From Pomacea canaliculata (Eukaryota > Mollusca > Gastropoda > Architaenioglossa > Ampullariidae): DNA of 64,000 nt. The translations under genes were made by a program, and so were the position numbers. This document shows positions 37,543 to 49,200 of the stretch, in pieces. The DNA lies in the NCBI RefSeq assembly GCF_003073045.1, contig NC_037594.1, positions 30,678,737-30,742,736 of the forward strand, in the 5' to 3' direction. The notes under the pieces were generated by a model. That model was not told where the DNA came from and did not search any database. It worked only from the letters and a program-made list of their open reading frames with translations. Position 1 is the stretch's first letter. Each line of letters begins with the position of its first letter.

Positions 37543-37719
37543 AAAAATAACACTCAGTCAACAAAAATAACACTCAGTCAACAAAACAACACTCATTCAA
37601 CAAAAATAACACTCAGTCAACAAAACAACACTCAGTCAACAAAAATAACACTCAGTCAACAAAAATAACACTCAGTCAACAAAACAACACTCATTCAACA
37701 AAAATAACACTCATTCAAA
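37543..37719. repeat. 19/20-bp tandem repeat, 9 copies
   Basis: Nine units follow one another. Six are 20 bases (AAAAATAACACTCAGTCAAC type; the last copy reads CATTCAAA) and three are 19 bases (AAAACAACACTCATTCAAC type; the middle one has CAGTC). In order the lengths are 20, 20, 19, 20, 19, 20, 20, 19, 20. Confidence 0.95.
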
Positions 37720-38176
37720 GAAAGAGGCTGGCAGGAGACAGTGTGCCAACAACAACCGTAGCAAACGCAACGCCATCACCACGTGAGTCAACGCCATGTA
37801 ACCAGTGGAAGCAGGTGTCCATAATCATCACAATATCCACATCATGGGGAGGGTGTTATAACGGAGTTAACAACACATTAGCATTGAAAGTTCAGGCATA
37901 TTTAAAGGTGAATCAAAGTGGTGAAAATGTGAAGAGTACATGGTCCGAAACAAAAAATTATAGCTACAGAAGAATCGAGACAAGTAAGTTTATCAAGTGA
38001 AAACAAAACTGAAACAAAATGACCCAGACAATCAAATATACAGAAACCTTGAGTGGAAGATGTGGTCTACATGTGAAATCGGCACAGATAGAATGATAGA
38101 AAGCAGTTATGATATGGTGCGATGAAAAGCACAAGGCAATAGGAGACACAAAAGTTAACGTAGATTTAGAAACGAG

Positions 38177-38221
38177 ACCACCACCAACAACCACCACCAC
38201 CACCACCACCACTGCCACCAC
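38177..38221. repeat. (ACC)n microsatellite
   Basis: An ACC/CCA run with two interruptions. It gives a polythreonine open frame on the plus strand and a polyvaline frame on the minus strand; both are artefacts. Confidence 0.9.
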
Positions 38222-38409
38222 AGAACACCCTCAAGCCATTTGGGCAAGGAAGATCCCTGTTATCAACTTTTCTAATGACGGACAAATTGTATCGATATGC
38301 ACTGTCAATATACAACGTTTACAGCCATATGATAATAACTATAACGAGGCTGTTGCTGGTTGATGATTAGCTGCGATGGTGTATATACATATATGTATAT
38401 CTTACTCAC

Positions 38410-38553
38410 CTCTCGGCTGGCGTACGAAGTGCTGTAGTCTGTGACGAAGTAGGAGAAGACAGGTGGTGCTGAGGGAGACGAGGTAAGATTCACAGGTTTG
38501 AGCATCGCTGCAAAGGTCTTCACCGGACAGTCTGGAATCCCATTCGTAGACAT
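38410..38553 (-). CDS. Putative first coding exon, minus strand, family unknown
   Basis: The minus-strand ATG at 38,553 opens 48 codons ending exactly at a consensus donor GTGAGTAAG (phase 0). The peptide begins MSTNGIPDCPVKTFAAMLKP and ends with FVTDYSTSYASRE. An in-frame ATG seven codons upstream is possible. The serine/proline-rich composition and excellent donor argue for a real exon. Downstream exons would lie at lower coordinates and were not identified. It is arranged head-to-head with the coiled-coil gene that starts at 40,430. Confidence 0.5.
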
Positions 38554-40061
38554 TTTGAAAATCGTAGTTTCCACACCGACAAATATTATGCCACGATGTC
38601 CTCGACTGTTGAGTTGTGCGTCGTCAACAAAATAAGTCTTCTCTCTCTTTCTCTCTTAAGCCCACAGTGATAAACAATTTCAGTTAAAAATAAATGTTAA
38701 TATCTTTGGAAACAATCCACGTGTAATGCAAACTTTCTTTGTGAGCCTTCCATTACTTGAGGACTAAAACTGTGAACAGCACAGCAGCCGAATTTTCTCA
38801 AGAGTTGTTTCACATCTAGCATGATGAATCCAGATTAATGATTGCCTGTCTGATATTCCTCGGGCAAAATGCTCCCTGGGTAGCATTCTGCATTAATGAG
38901 TCCTTACCCAAGCTATCTATTACTGAAACCAAATGTCGAAAGCATGATATGAGTGTATGGAACAATGGTTGTGAATAATATATCTGGCCGACTATTCGTC
39001 CAGAAGTAGATTTAATCTTTTATTTTTTTTTTTTACCAGGACAATGATCCGTCTCCTCTTACAATGACAGGCTGTATGTCATACTTATAAGTGCAGTGCA
39101 TTCGCGCCAACCACAGCTAGTATCTCTCCCAACCCAAAAATAGTTCCCCAAAAAAGTAAACAAAGCTGTTGGAAAATCAGCGCCAACTAAAATCTACCTT
39201 ATCCTAACCCAAACAATTTATTTTTGTATTTGCACAGACAAAAGTGCGTAGCTGTTTCAAATTGTTTTAAGAAAACCTCTGTCTAGATATTTAAAAGTAA
39301 GAATCTATCTTGAATGAAATGACCAAAAACCCATCAGATGTCACGTACGTATGCAAAACTGATTTTGATGAATAACGGCATCCTATACATCGACACTAAT
39401 GTGACTGTAGCCCCCTGGTCGTCGTTGACGTTCCGTTTATCGCTGGCGGCAAGTTTCCGGCACGTGGCACGGAGGATAAGCAAAGGCAACACCACCCCAA
39501 GACGATAATCTGACTTGTTGTTTGGTAAGTCGTGCAGCCGACTTTTAATGCTCCCAACTGTTCACTACCCTCGTCACTGAAGTTGGAAGTCAAATGACAC
39601 TTTGTTGAGGATAGAATGACATGCATCGTGTTTCTCACTTTTACTTTTTTTTCTGTGATGTCGCTCCTGCTCTTTTATGAAAGAATTCGCTGTGGTTTAA
39701 GCTACTGATCACCAAACTCACCACGTCATGGTCAGATTACTCTCAAACAATTTACTACTAAAGGATCACTAGACCATAAAACTCTTTGTGGGGCTTGCCG
39801 CTTGGACCGTAACCATCAGCTCGACCTACCCTATGACCATCTGTATGACACATACATATTTTAGAAGCGAATATCTGATGCGGGGGATTTTTTTTAGCAA
39901 AAGACTACGGAATGTCAAGTCGAATCATGTTACAATTTGATCTGACGCCATTGCAGAAAGAATTAGGGACGAAATCTGCCTCTGACACAAAGACGAAAAA
40001 CTTTCCGTCTGATTACCATTATGACAACACTTTTTGAACACCCCTTACACTAGGTCATTTC

Positions 40062-40118
40062 TATATAAGCCTTCAGCTGTACATAATGCTCTTTAATCAA
40101 ACGTGGATACTATATATA
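40062..40118 (+). promoter_or_regulatory. TATA-like elements upstream of the coiled-coil gene
   Basis: TATATAA at 40,062-40,068 and TATATATA at 40,111-40,118 would place transcription starts near 40,095 and 40,145. These are 25-75 bases before an ATG at 40,170 and about 300 bases before the coding start used here. Position is the only support; AT-rich DNA yields such motifs by chance. Confidence 0.3.
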
Positions 40119-40429
40119 GCACGTCATCTTGATAGGAAGTCGTGTGGCAGGCACGCGAGTCTCTGCACGATGGCAGACGATGAAGATGCAGCGTGGTCTG
40201 TGACAGGGTCCACGTCTATCATGCGATGACGTACTCTCGCTGATGCAGTGACAGTGACGCAAAAATTGCATCTTCGTCATCACGTGCGCAAAATCCTTCC
40301 CAGAGATCCCTGACAGAGCAGTCAGCACATCTGACGCTTGTGGAAATGTTTAGCCGGGATGATTTTGAACTTGGTGGGAGGCCAAGTTTCCAGCCGCAAG
40401 CTATGGCAGCGCGCACGTGAGCCAAGTTG

Positions 40430-43400
40430 ATGAAGGTCAGTGACAGGATGGAGGACAAGACGTGGAAGCCCTTGGATCTCGTTACGGGTGGCATATTGAC
40501 TGCAGGCATCGCTGCCACCCTGTATAAGTTGGGTAAGCGGAGTCTTCACTTCGAGCCTGGCCCTGCACGCAGGTTTTCGAACCAAGAGCTGGATGCCATG
40601 CGTCTGAACGAGTGTGTCGCTCTAGCACGACTACCCAGCGAGATGGAGTTTCACTTTCCACCTAAGGTCAGACGTACTTCTCGGATCACAAATACTATTA
40701 TCATTGTACCGCTTGCTGTACGAGCTTTCCGTTAAATTTTTTTTTTTAGCAGATACTCCACGAAATAGACTTTAATTTAACGGCGTTAAATAAGTTTTCG
40801 TAGCTGCGAAAAAAACGAAGCTAGAAAATTAACAACAAATGTGTGTGTGTGATGCATTTCAGTTTGAAGGGTTAGGTTCAAAGAAAAATAGCTAAAGTGT
40901 GTGTATGTGCGTGCAGACTTCCCTTAGTTTACACTACATTCAGTGACCTAAACAAATGATTCCTTATTTGATATAAAGAAAAATCATGACTTAAAAGCTT
41001 TGTTCTGCAGCACTTTTCAGACCTCCATTGTTAATGCCTTCTGCTATGCATATTCAGCAAACGGGTGAGATGAAGCGGCTTGCAGACAGTATTCAGCAGT
41101 CCATACAAGAGGCAGTTGAGGCCAGCAGAGGTCGCAAGACCGGAGGCCATAAAACCAAAGAAAGTAAGTCAAGGGTCTTCACTGCAGCCACCGACATCAG
41201 AGAGGTCTGTGACACGTTCATACGTCAGCCGACTAATGAAGTTCACGTCTGCAAAACACGAGGTATCGTGACCCTGCTCTCAACTAGTTAAATCAGTTAA
41301 CTGCCTTCTTTTTCCTCCCTTCCTGTCTGCCTCCATTCTTCTCTTCAAACCACCTCCATTCATGAAATAGCTGAGGCCTGATCAGGTTCTTGGAAGCTTA
41401 CCTCAAAACCGGCGCCTTCATGCCCATCGTGTTTGTTGCTGATTTCATCGTAAAATCATGTGAAGGCAAACATCCAGACACCTTTCAGCAATCCAGGGGG
41501 AAGACATCCTTCTACCTATCCACTCTTGAGTCCCCCTCCCCACAAGCTCTATGACTTTTGTAAAGAGGGGCGGAACAGGAGAAAATTACGTTCTTGTCTG
41601 TTTTCTTTTTTTATGACTCACTTTTCTGTAGAAATCGACCAGAGGACACTAGAATATCAGCAAATCTCCAAGAGTCCAACACGATCCCCAAACCAGACCA
41701 GTTTTTCGCAGCCAAGTCCTTCAGACCAAGCCCGACTCCTGCAGGTGTGCCAACAGCGCCTCGACAAGTGGGCAGCGGAGAGCGACGAGAAGGTGCGCCA
41801 CCTCTGATGACGACAACACTAAAGCAACCTTTAAGTATTTGAAGCTCTGTTTGGTGATGATGTTGGTATGACTGATTGACTGTTATAGATATAGCATAAA
41901 AAAATAATCAAATAAGCATTCGATTAACTTGAAACAATCTACTAATATAATTGTCCATCTCAAGATCGTATTTTCACAATTTTAGCAGGTCATTTGTCTT
42001 TGACCCAGGCTTTTGAGATCTTTGTGATGGTAATGATATTGCGACTACCACATGAGATAAAAGGTTGTTTCTCGTTTAAATTAAATAGCTGTTGGCACTT
42101 TCTTGGGACTGTTTGAAACAAGGTTGACATCCTCTCATTTCACAATTATCAACGTGAGTGTATGTCGACAGTGATGACTGACCAATACACAGTTATGGAG
42201 TCCTCCGTGTATAGTGTTGTATGAATGTTGCAGATAGAGCGACTTGAGCGCCAAAAGCTGGATCTGAGCCTGGAGTTACGCATGACAGCCGAGGCCATGG
42301 AAAGATTACGCAACGAAAAGGCCGATGAGGATCACAAGAGACGACGAACTCAGATACAGTTCAAGGTCAGCCTAGGTCACCGAGGTCATGTCTGTTTTCA
42401 GTGTTCTGTAACGTGTTCAAATTCTCTTTTCTGTTCCGATTTGAATTAACTTAATCCGACAACCGTAGATACGTAACTGAGAATTGATAGGCCAGTACTT
42501 CCATTTTCTATCTATACCAAGAATCACATCCTTTCTTTCTTCTTTCCTTATATCTATACTTTCCCACCTTCTCTCTTCCAAAAGTCTATTCCGTCGATTG
42601 AGTTCAATGTTTTCTCTTTTGACATAGGAATCAGTGACCGTAGCTACTCATACTTTGATGATGTACTGATGACAGGAGATGGAAAACAAGCTGCGGCGCG
42701 CCGAGGGGCTGGAGATGAAGCTGGCAGCGAGAGATGCGCAGGTCAAGCAGCTGGAGCAGCACGTGTTTGACCTCGAAGACCAGCTGGAGAGGATCTACGT
42801 TCAGAACGTGGTGGTGTCTCGTGAAGCTGCCCAGAAGCGCGTGGAGGACTTCGAGCAAATGCAGCAATCCATGGAGAACCTGCAGGCGCAGCTGGAAGAG
42901 AGCCAGCATGAGCTGGGGGATATGGAGAACAATAACGCCAGCTTACAAACTCAGCTAAGCAAGGTGTCTAAATCAAGAAGTGGTGGATGAGTTGTGTTCA
43001 TTTTGTTGTATTTGTGTTTTGATGTCTCCTGTATAAACCCTTTTTTAACTGTACTGTTACACTGTAAGCAGTAGCGTAGGAACCAGTGAGGCAAGGGGGC
43101 GGCAGTCCCCTCAAAAAAGATATTGAGGGGGCAATAATACTCCACTTCAGTTCAATTCTTTATGATTTTTCATAAAGTGCAAAAAAAAAAAAAAAAAAAA
43201 AAAAACCCGATAGAGAGTGATAAAGATAAATGACAAATCTTTATTTACGAAGGTAACAGAATAAGCAAAAGTTATTTTTTACATCTAGCCCTCAATTGTT
43301 TAATTTGACAGGAAAGTTAGACTAATGAATAAATAACATTTAGTGCATGATCAGTTTTTAAGTGTTATAGTAATGGGCGTTTACTTTGGGTGGGAGGCCT

Positions 43401-43861
43401 GTACTTCGTCTGTAATATGCAAGTGCAAACGTCGTTGACTGTCAGCATGGAGTTTGCACTCCTAAAGACTGTATAGAGACTTTTTTTGGTAGCAAAGTAG
43501 TTCCTTGGAAGCAAGGATACTTTTCCATTCAGTTGTGATAGCCATCGCAATTACGTAAAATAGTTACTGAATTGGTCTTACTCCTCTTGTTTATCAGGCA
43601 CGAAGGGACCTGCGGGAACTGGGTGTAGAGAATGCCAGCCTCCAAAAGCAGCTGCTTCTGTGCCAGACAATAGTGCGCGAATTAGGCTGCAATCTGTGTG
43701 CAAGCCGACGCATGTACAGCCGAGACGCCAGCAGTCCAGTAAAGAACCTCTACAACATGGAATGTGATGCTCTGGCTGATGCCCTGCAGCAGGACCAGCC
43801 GCTGGACCTTCTGCTGGCCAAGCTGGCGTCCGCACTAAGGTGTGGCCTGGGTCAGGCCTAG
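40430..43861 (+). CDS. Coiled-coil protein, 6 exons, 399 aa, family unknown
   Basis: Exons are 40,430-40,532, 41,011-41,262, 41,632-41,792, 42,234-42,365, 42,676-42,963 and 43,598-43,861 (TAG). Every junction is GT-AG and phases 1,1,0,0,0 agree; the sum is 1,200 bases. Residues 17-37 (LVTGGILTAGIAATLYKLAL and neighbours) are hydrophobic and could be a membrane anchor. A near-continuous coiled coil runs from about 155 to 335, with heptads such as KQLEQHVFDLEDQLERI and MENLQAQLEESQHELGDM. The C-terminal part has a cysteine cluster, RELGCNLCASRR. Exon 1 could instead read on to 40,666 in one open frame, but only the GTAAGC donor at 40,533 gives a phase that fits exon 2. An in-frame TGA lies 12 bases before the chosen ATG, with 58 open codons above it. 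The gene is likely expressed, given its length, phase agreement and codon bias. I do not recognise the family. Confidence 0.8.
43181..43205. repeat. A25 homopolymer
   Basis: Twenty-five adenines within the last intron of the coiled-coil gene, possibly the poly(A) end of a retroposed sequence. No clear body could be delimited. Confidence 0.9.
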
Positions 43862-44693
43862 AGTGCCGAGCTGAATGTCCGGCCTCTTGCTCGCTCTTCA
43901 CGCACGAGGTCGCACGGAGATAATGGTATAATGAGGACAAAATGTTTTAAAAACTTTAGTAACACACCAGCCTCTGCATGGAAGTAGTCTGACTATGTTA
44001 AGTGTACCCTGGATACAAGGGGAAAAAAAAAACACCAGACGCACAAATATTCAGGTCGATCACTGATGAGTTTGCACATGGTGGGGAAAACAGACTTGGT
44101 GACAGTGAGTGAGGGGACAGAAGAAGCCAAACTGAACTTTAGGGGGTTGCTTTCTGGAGATTTGTACGCGATTAAGATTGGTTGTGGTCACATTCGTGAC
44201 ATTTTAAAGTTCAGTTTAGAGCGAAATGAGGAATGAGGTGACGATAACTGTGGTTTTTCTTTCACGCATCGTAGTATAATCTTGATGTCGTCATTGTTCC
44301 GAAAAAAGCAGTGGCAGTCAACTTGCCAGACGGTTCATTTCTTTTGTCCACACTCATACCAGTGCCAGAAGACAAAGCTAGTCACCTTCGAAATCTCCAC
44401 CATCCGTGAGCAAAACTACTACTGACTGACCCAATGAATACTAGAGAGCTCTTATTGGCTGTTCGTTTTAAGGCAACTTTATTTCTCTTATTTTGAGCGT
44501 AGCCAATGGTACGCAGCATGCTATTGTGCATCATCTTCTCCTCTTTAGTATATTTATATATTTAGAAAAAAGCAGCTTTGTTAACAGGAACTATTTTGAC
44601 ATTTCGAATTGTTTACGTTTAACATATTTTTTATTTTTAATTCACACATTGCATTCCCCACTCATATATTCCAAGGCTCGTTAATCAGTCTCA

Positions 44694-44699
44694 AATAAA
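44694..44699 (+). terminator. Polyadenylation signal candidate for the coiled-coil gene
   Basis: AATAAA is followed within 20 bases by a T/G-rich stretch (GGTTTACTGTTCC). It implies a 3' UTR of about 840 bases after the stop at 43,861. Confidence 0.5.
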
Positions 44700-45410
44700 G
44701 GTTTACTGTTCCAATTTTTTCTCTTACCACTCGGTCTCTGTCACTTCATATGTTGGTCAGAGCGTGTGTATGCAGTGTTACATCTCAATACTTACAAGCA
44801 TTACAATAATTACAAGTAATTGTAATGAATTGTGTGCAAGTGCTTGTCTGATGTGTTCACGCCAGATTCTGGTCATGAGTCAACAAAACGTTTCTCTCCA
44901 AAATCTGAAAGAGTACGTCTTTTTTTGATAAGTTCAAATACATATACAAATCTACATCTTTATGGGCCCCTTAAATTAAATTGTGATCGTAAATTAGCTA
45001 TTGCCAATTAGCTTTCGCTTACAAGGCAGTTGCCATTATCTACACGTAATAGCGCAAAATCAGTATCGAGATGAAGAAGAGTGTAAGTGTGCATGCAGAT
45101 ATTCATCGCTCGGCCAAAACAAATGGTAAAGGAAAGAAATGAAATAATTAAAGTGCCTCACGGATATATCAATTGTCTCAGTCGCCCGATAATAACTCGA
45201 ACTATTACATTTAGGTTCAAATCTACAACTACCCATCATCACTCAATAAAAAGATCGGCTGCAAGGTACATAAGACACAGTACATCTGCCTCAGCCCCAG
45301 TCCGCCATTTCACTCACCCCCCTTCCTCCGGGCATGGGAATAGTACACTGCAGTCTTGAAACTCAACAAGTCTAACGCTTTGACATTTTCCCCTATCACT
45401 CGTAATTAAA

Positions 45411-45448
45411 AACAAACAAACAAACAAACAAACAAACAAACAAACAAC
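45411..45448. repeat. (CAAA)n microsatellite
   Basis: About nine CAAA units on the plus strand, the same motif as the array at 6,798. It produces a repeated cysteine-leucine-phenylalanine-valine frame on the minus strand, an artefact. Confidence 0.95.
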
Positions 45449-45745
45449 CGAAATAAAAGTACGTGTGACCAAAGACAAAACAAAATCGCACAGATTTAGG
45501 CCGGAACCCATTTACATCCCCAGGCCCAAGATAAATAGCCTACCCCATTGTCCCCCACCCTTCTCTCTCTCACACACACACATATACACACTCAGCTCTA
45601 TCTCGATCTTCATGTAGTGATCTTTACATATGAAGCCAATAAGTTTACATTTTTCTTGGATACAGAAATCACAGCTGCATAAGATGGGAAGTAGCAAACA
45701 CCTGTTGGCTTTTTTGTTAAGACTAATTCATGAAAAATGGACTAA

Positions 45746-45931
45746 TCAATCCATTGAAGAGATCGAGGAGATACCGTGATCTAGGAATTTAACTGGCAAA
45801 CATTCATAGTTCTTATCACTCATATCGCAGACACTTCGTGGTCGTGCTCCATAGTGATCGCCACGACCCATAACTCTCACTGTACCATTGTAGTGACCTC
45901 CCTTTATGATGAAATAGCTTGTTATTCTCAT
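45746..45931 (-). other. Protein-like minus-strand open frame, unassigned
   Basis: Sixty-one codons read, in part, KGGHYNGTVRVMGRGDHYGA, RPRSVCDMSDKNYECLPVKF and LDHGISSIS. The peptide has a balanced composition with recurrent glycine and aromatic residues and looks more like protein than neighbouring random frames. No start context, family or paired splice sites are convincing; a GTATCT after LDH is a possible donor. It could be an exon of an unseen minus-strand gene or a transposon fragment. Confidence 0.25.
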
Positions 45932-46263
45932 TTTAGCCTATTACATTTAGAATCCATTTTGTTTTAATTAATATTTCACTGTACGTTGCTCTGAAGATAC
46001 ACATGAACTGTAAGTAATCCATTAGATGCCTGAAATATCTTGAAAACTGTCATAAATAATTTTGAAGAGGATTTTGAAATGGTATACGTCGCTACGATAA
46101 CATGTACCATTAAAAAAAACCCAAACAAACATGAGAACTTCAGATTGTCTGATATTACTTTTCTATGAAAGATATTTCCGATATGTCTTTGATACCATTG
46201 CCAGATACGACGATAAATACGAATGCATATATACTTATGTTCATCAGCAGATCTAGCTCAACT

Positions 46264-49200
46264 ATGGAGAGGCTTCAGTCGGTGCATCATGTAATAGTGA
46301 TATTATCAGGCAAGGGAGGTGTAGGAAAGAGTACTGTAGCAGTTCAACTAGCACTAGCTCTCAGAGCACAAGGCAGAAAGGTAATCTTTTTTTCTTTTTT
46401 TTTCCTCATGGACAACAGAGTTCTAGTAGAAAGCTTGTAAGATATGTCTGATGTCACCAATTTATTTTTCAAGCTCAGAGCATTTGAGATCTTATAACAA
46501 TAGCTAGGGCAGCAGCTCAGCTAGATGTGGCAGGCTGATGCCTGCTTTTTGTCAGAATGCACACTCATATCATCAGACTTTCTTGTAATTCAGTTTTCTT
46601 CTTGACACATCACCTGCCTGCATTGTTAGCTCTTCTGAACCCTTTCCACTGCTTAGTATGGACAAGTTTTGTGAAAAATCTCTGAAATGTACTTATAAAA
46701 TTATATAATTTTCCTTAGTGTTTACTTTGGCATGCATATTTTTCTCTTATTATTAATTTTCAGGTTGGGTTGTTAGATGTAGACCTTTGTGGACCAAGCA
46801 TACCCCACATGTTTAAGTTGGATGGACAGAGTGTTCATCAGTGCCCAGAAGGGTTTGTATGCTTGAATGTTATTTAAAGTTTCATCAGCTTTATTTATTA
46901 ACCATATATTATGGATAAGATTGTATTACTATTTTAATCAACAATACATTTACGTGCACTGAGGAAGCTGTTGTTAGGAAATATTATTCACAAAGCAAAG
47001 GTTATTGTGACCATTTTAATTCCATTTTCTTGTACGATTTGCTTTTAATGTCTTCTTTTATTTTTCAATAAGGTGGCTGCCAGTTTATGTGGACAAGGAG
47101 CAAAAGTTAGGTGTGATGTCCATAGGCTTTTTGCTTGAAAACAATGACGATGCCATCATATGGCGAGGGCCCAAAAAAACTGGTATGGCTGAGTTTATTA
47201 ATTGTTTTTTTCATGTAAAGATTTGTATGTAGGTAAATTTCACTTTCTAAGGTGAAGCACTTATGCTTTTTCGACTTACCTATCAGCCATCTTTTTTGAT
47301 ACTGAGGTACCATATTCAAGTCTGAACTTGTCAGCAGTTGTAAGCTGTCAAAAAGTTGTTTGTCAGTCTTCTTATTTTCAAAAGTGATCTCTTTTTCAGA
47401 TATGAAGCATTTTTTGTAAATAGATTGTAAGCCATGGATAGTTGATTCTTCTGCTTAATCATAAGTATCTTTATGCTCCTTTAAGAGCAAGTCCAGTTCT
47501 ATTAAAAAGCTTTATTTCAAAATGCATGTTGTTCTTCATTACAGCCATGATCAAGCAGTTTCTCAGTGATGTGCACTGGCAGAATACAGAGTATCTAATC
47601 ATTGATACCCCACCAGGAACATCTGATGAACATATTACTGTCATGGAAAATCTTAGAGCTTTTAACCCTGATGGAGCTATCTTGGTCACAACACCACAGG
47701 TACAAAGATTGTTTTGACCTCTTTTGTTAATTTTTTGTTTGCAGATGTTTAATGTGGTTTGAGAGTAGAGTATGGAGGTGTGCATACTTGTAAATGTGTA
47801 CAAGAATTCATTTACTTGCCATGTGTGCTTGTACAAATGTAAAATTTTCTGATTTTCAAAGAAACTTTGCATTTGATCTTTACTAAACTACTTTTAATTT
47901 TAGTTTTCTTTACTGTATGTTGATAGTTTTAAAACAATAGTCTATCAGTTTATTTAACAAAATAAGAAGTAAGTATTCGCTCTGACAAAAAAAAAAAAGA
48001 AGAAAAAAGCACTTAATATTTGTAAATAAATTGGAAGAAGAGAATTATATTATTACAACGTATACCAAAATCAAAAATTTCATTAGGAGCACACTAATTT
48101 AGATTCATTTGATTAAGTTTGACCTCTTGAGTTATCAGTATTTTCTCCCTTTTTTTTCTAAAGTGTGAAAGAGAAAATCAGGCCAAAGGCACTTTACTTA
48201 GTTGTAAGATGATTCATCTACAGGCTGTTGCAGTTGGGGATGTGCGGCGTGAGCTGACTTTCTGTCGTAAGACTGGCATTCCAGTCATTGGCATCATTGA
48301 AAACATGAGTGGCTATCAAGTGCCCTCACTGTTCAGTGAGTACAACTATTGATCCAAAGTATGGGGACTCCTCCACGATAGTAGCCCTCTCAAAAAAGTA
48401 CATCTTAACACATATAAGAAGTTTTTAAATGTTCAATACACCATCAGATATGGTATATTCAGAACTTAGACAGTACCCACTCCTGGCCAGCTGCTATATG
48501 AGAACTATCAAATTCTAGCTCCGATTGACAAGTATGTCTGTGGACCATATTCCTAAGCAAGCTTATCAAGTATTATTTAATCTTGATGCACAAGGCAAAA
48601 CAAAGTAACAAAAGTCCTAGTAGCCTTAGGATCTATGGATTTTAAGATAAGAAGGGAGATAAGCAAACCTGATTTATGTGAAATGTGATAACCCCTGTCC
48701 TTGTATACCGATGCTAGTCTGCATGTGAAATGTGTTTTGATTCAGCATATCAGCATTAGGGAGAGGTCATAACAGGTGCACACATAGATGTATGAAGGAT
48801 AAGAAAAAGTGGGGTATAAATGGATAGGTGAATGGATGAGTGGGTGTGTGAGAGGACTGCTATTCAGTGTATACAGATCATATGTATGTATGATAGAACG
48901 AGACGAGTATGAATGGATAGGTGATTGGAAGAGTGAGAAAATGGCTTATATATGCTCACCCTGTAAAAGTGACAATGGCTGAAATGGTCTTACGTCAATA
49001 AAATGTTCGAGTTCGAGTACAATTATTGCTGACAGTTGGAAAAAATAAATGGTATTTTCCTCACTTTCGATGAGTGAAACTTATTGGCACAATTTTTGAC
49101 CAAGTCTGCATTGCTCATTAAGAAAAATTGTCATTTAGGTCACTGAGTCATGTACAGCATAATGTTTCATTCAATGAAAGCATATATGAGGGTGATTCCA

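Noticed and set aside
37543-37719. CRISPR-like array
   Set aside because: Units are contiguous without unique spacers and the genome is eukaryotic; it is a tandem repeat.
40219-40518. 99-codon minus-strand frame
   Set aside because: Shadow of the first exon of the coiled-coil gene on the other strand.
47471-47872. 133-codon minus-strand frame
   Set aside because: Antisense shadow of NUBP2 exon 4 and its flanking introns.
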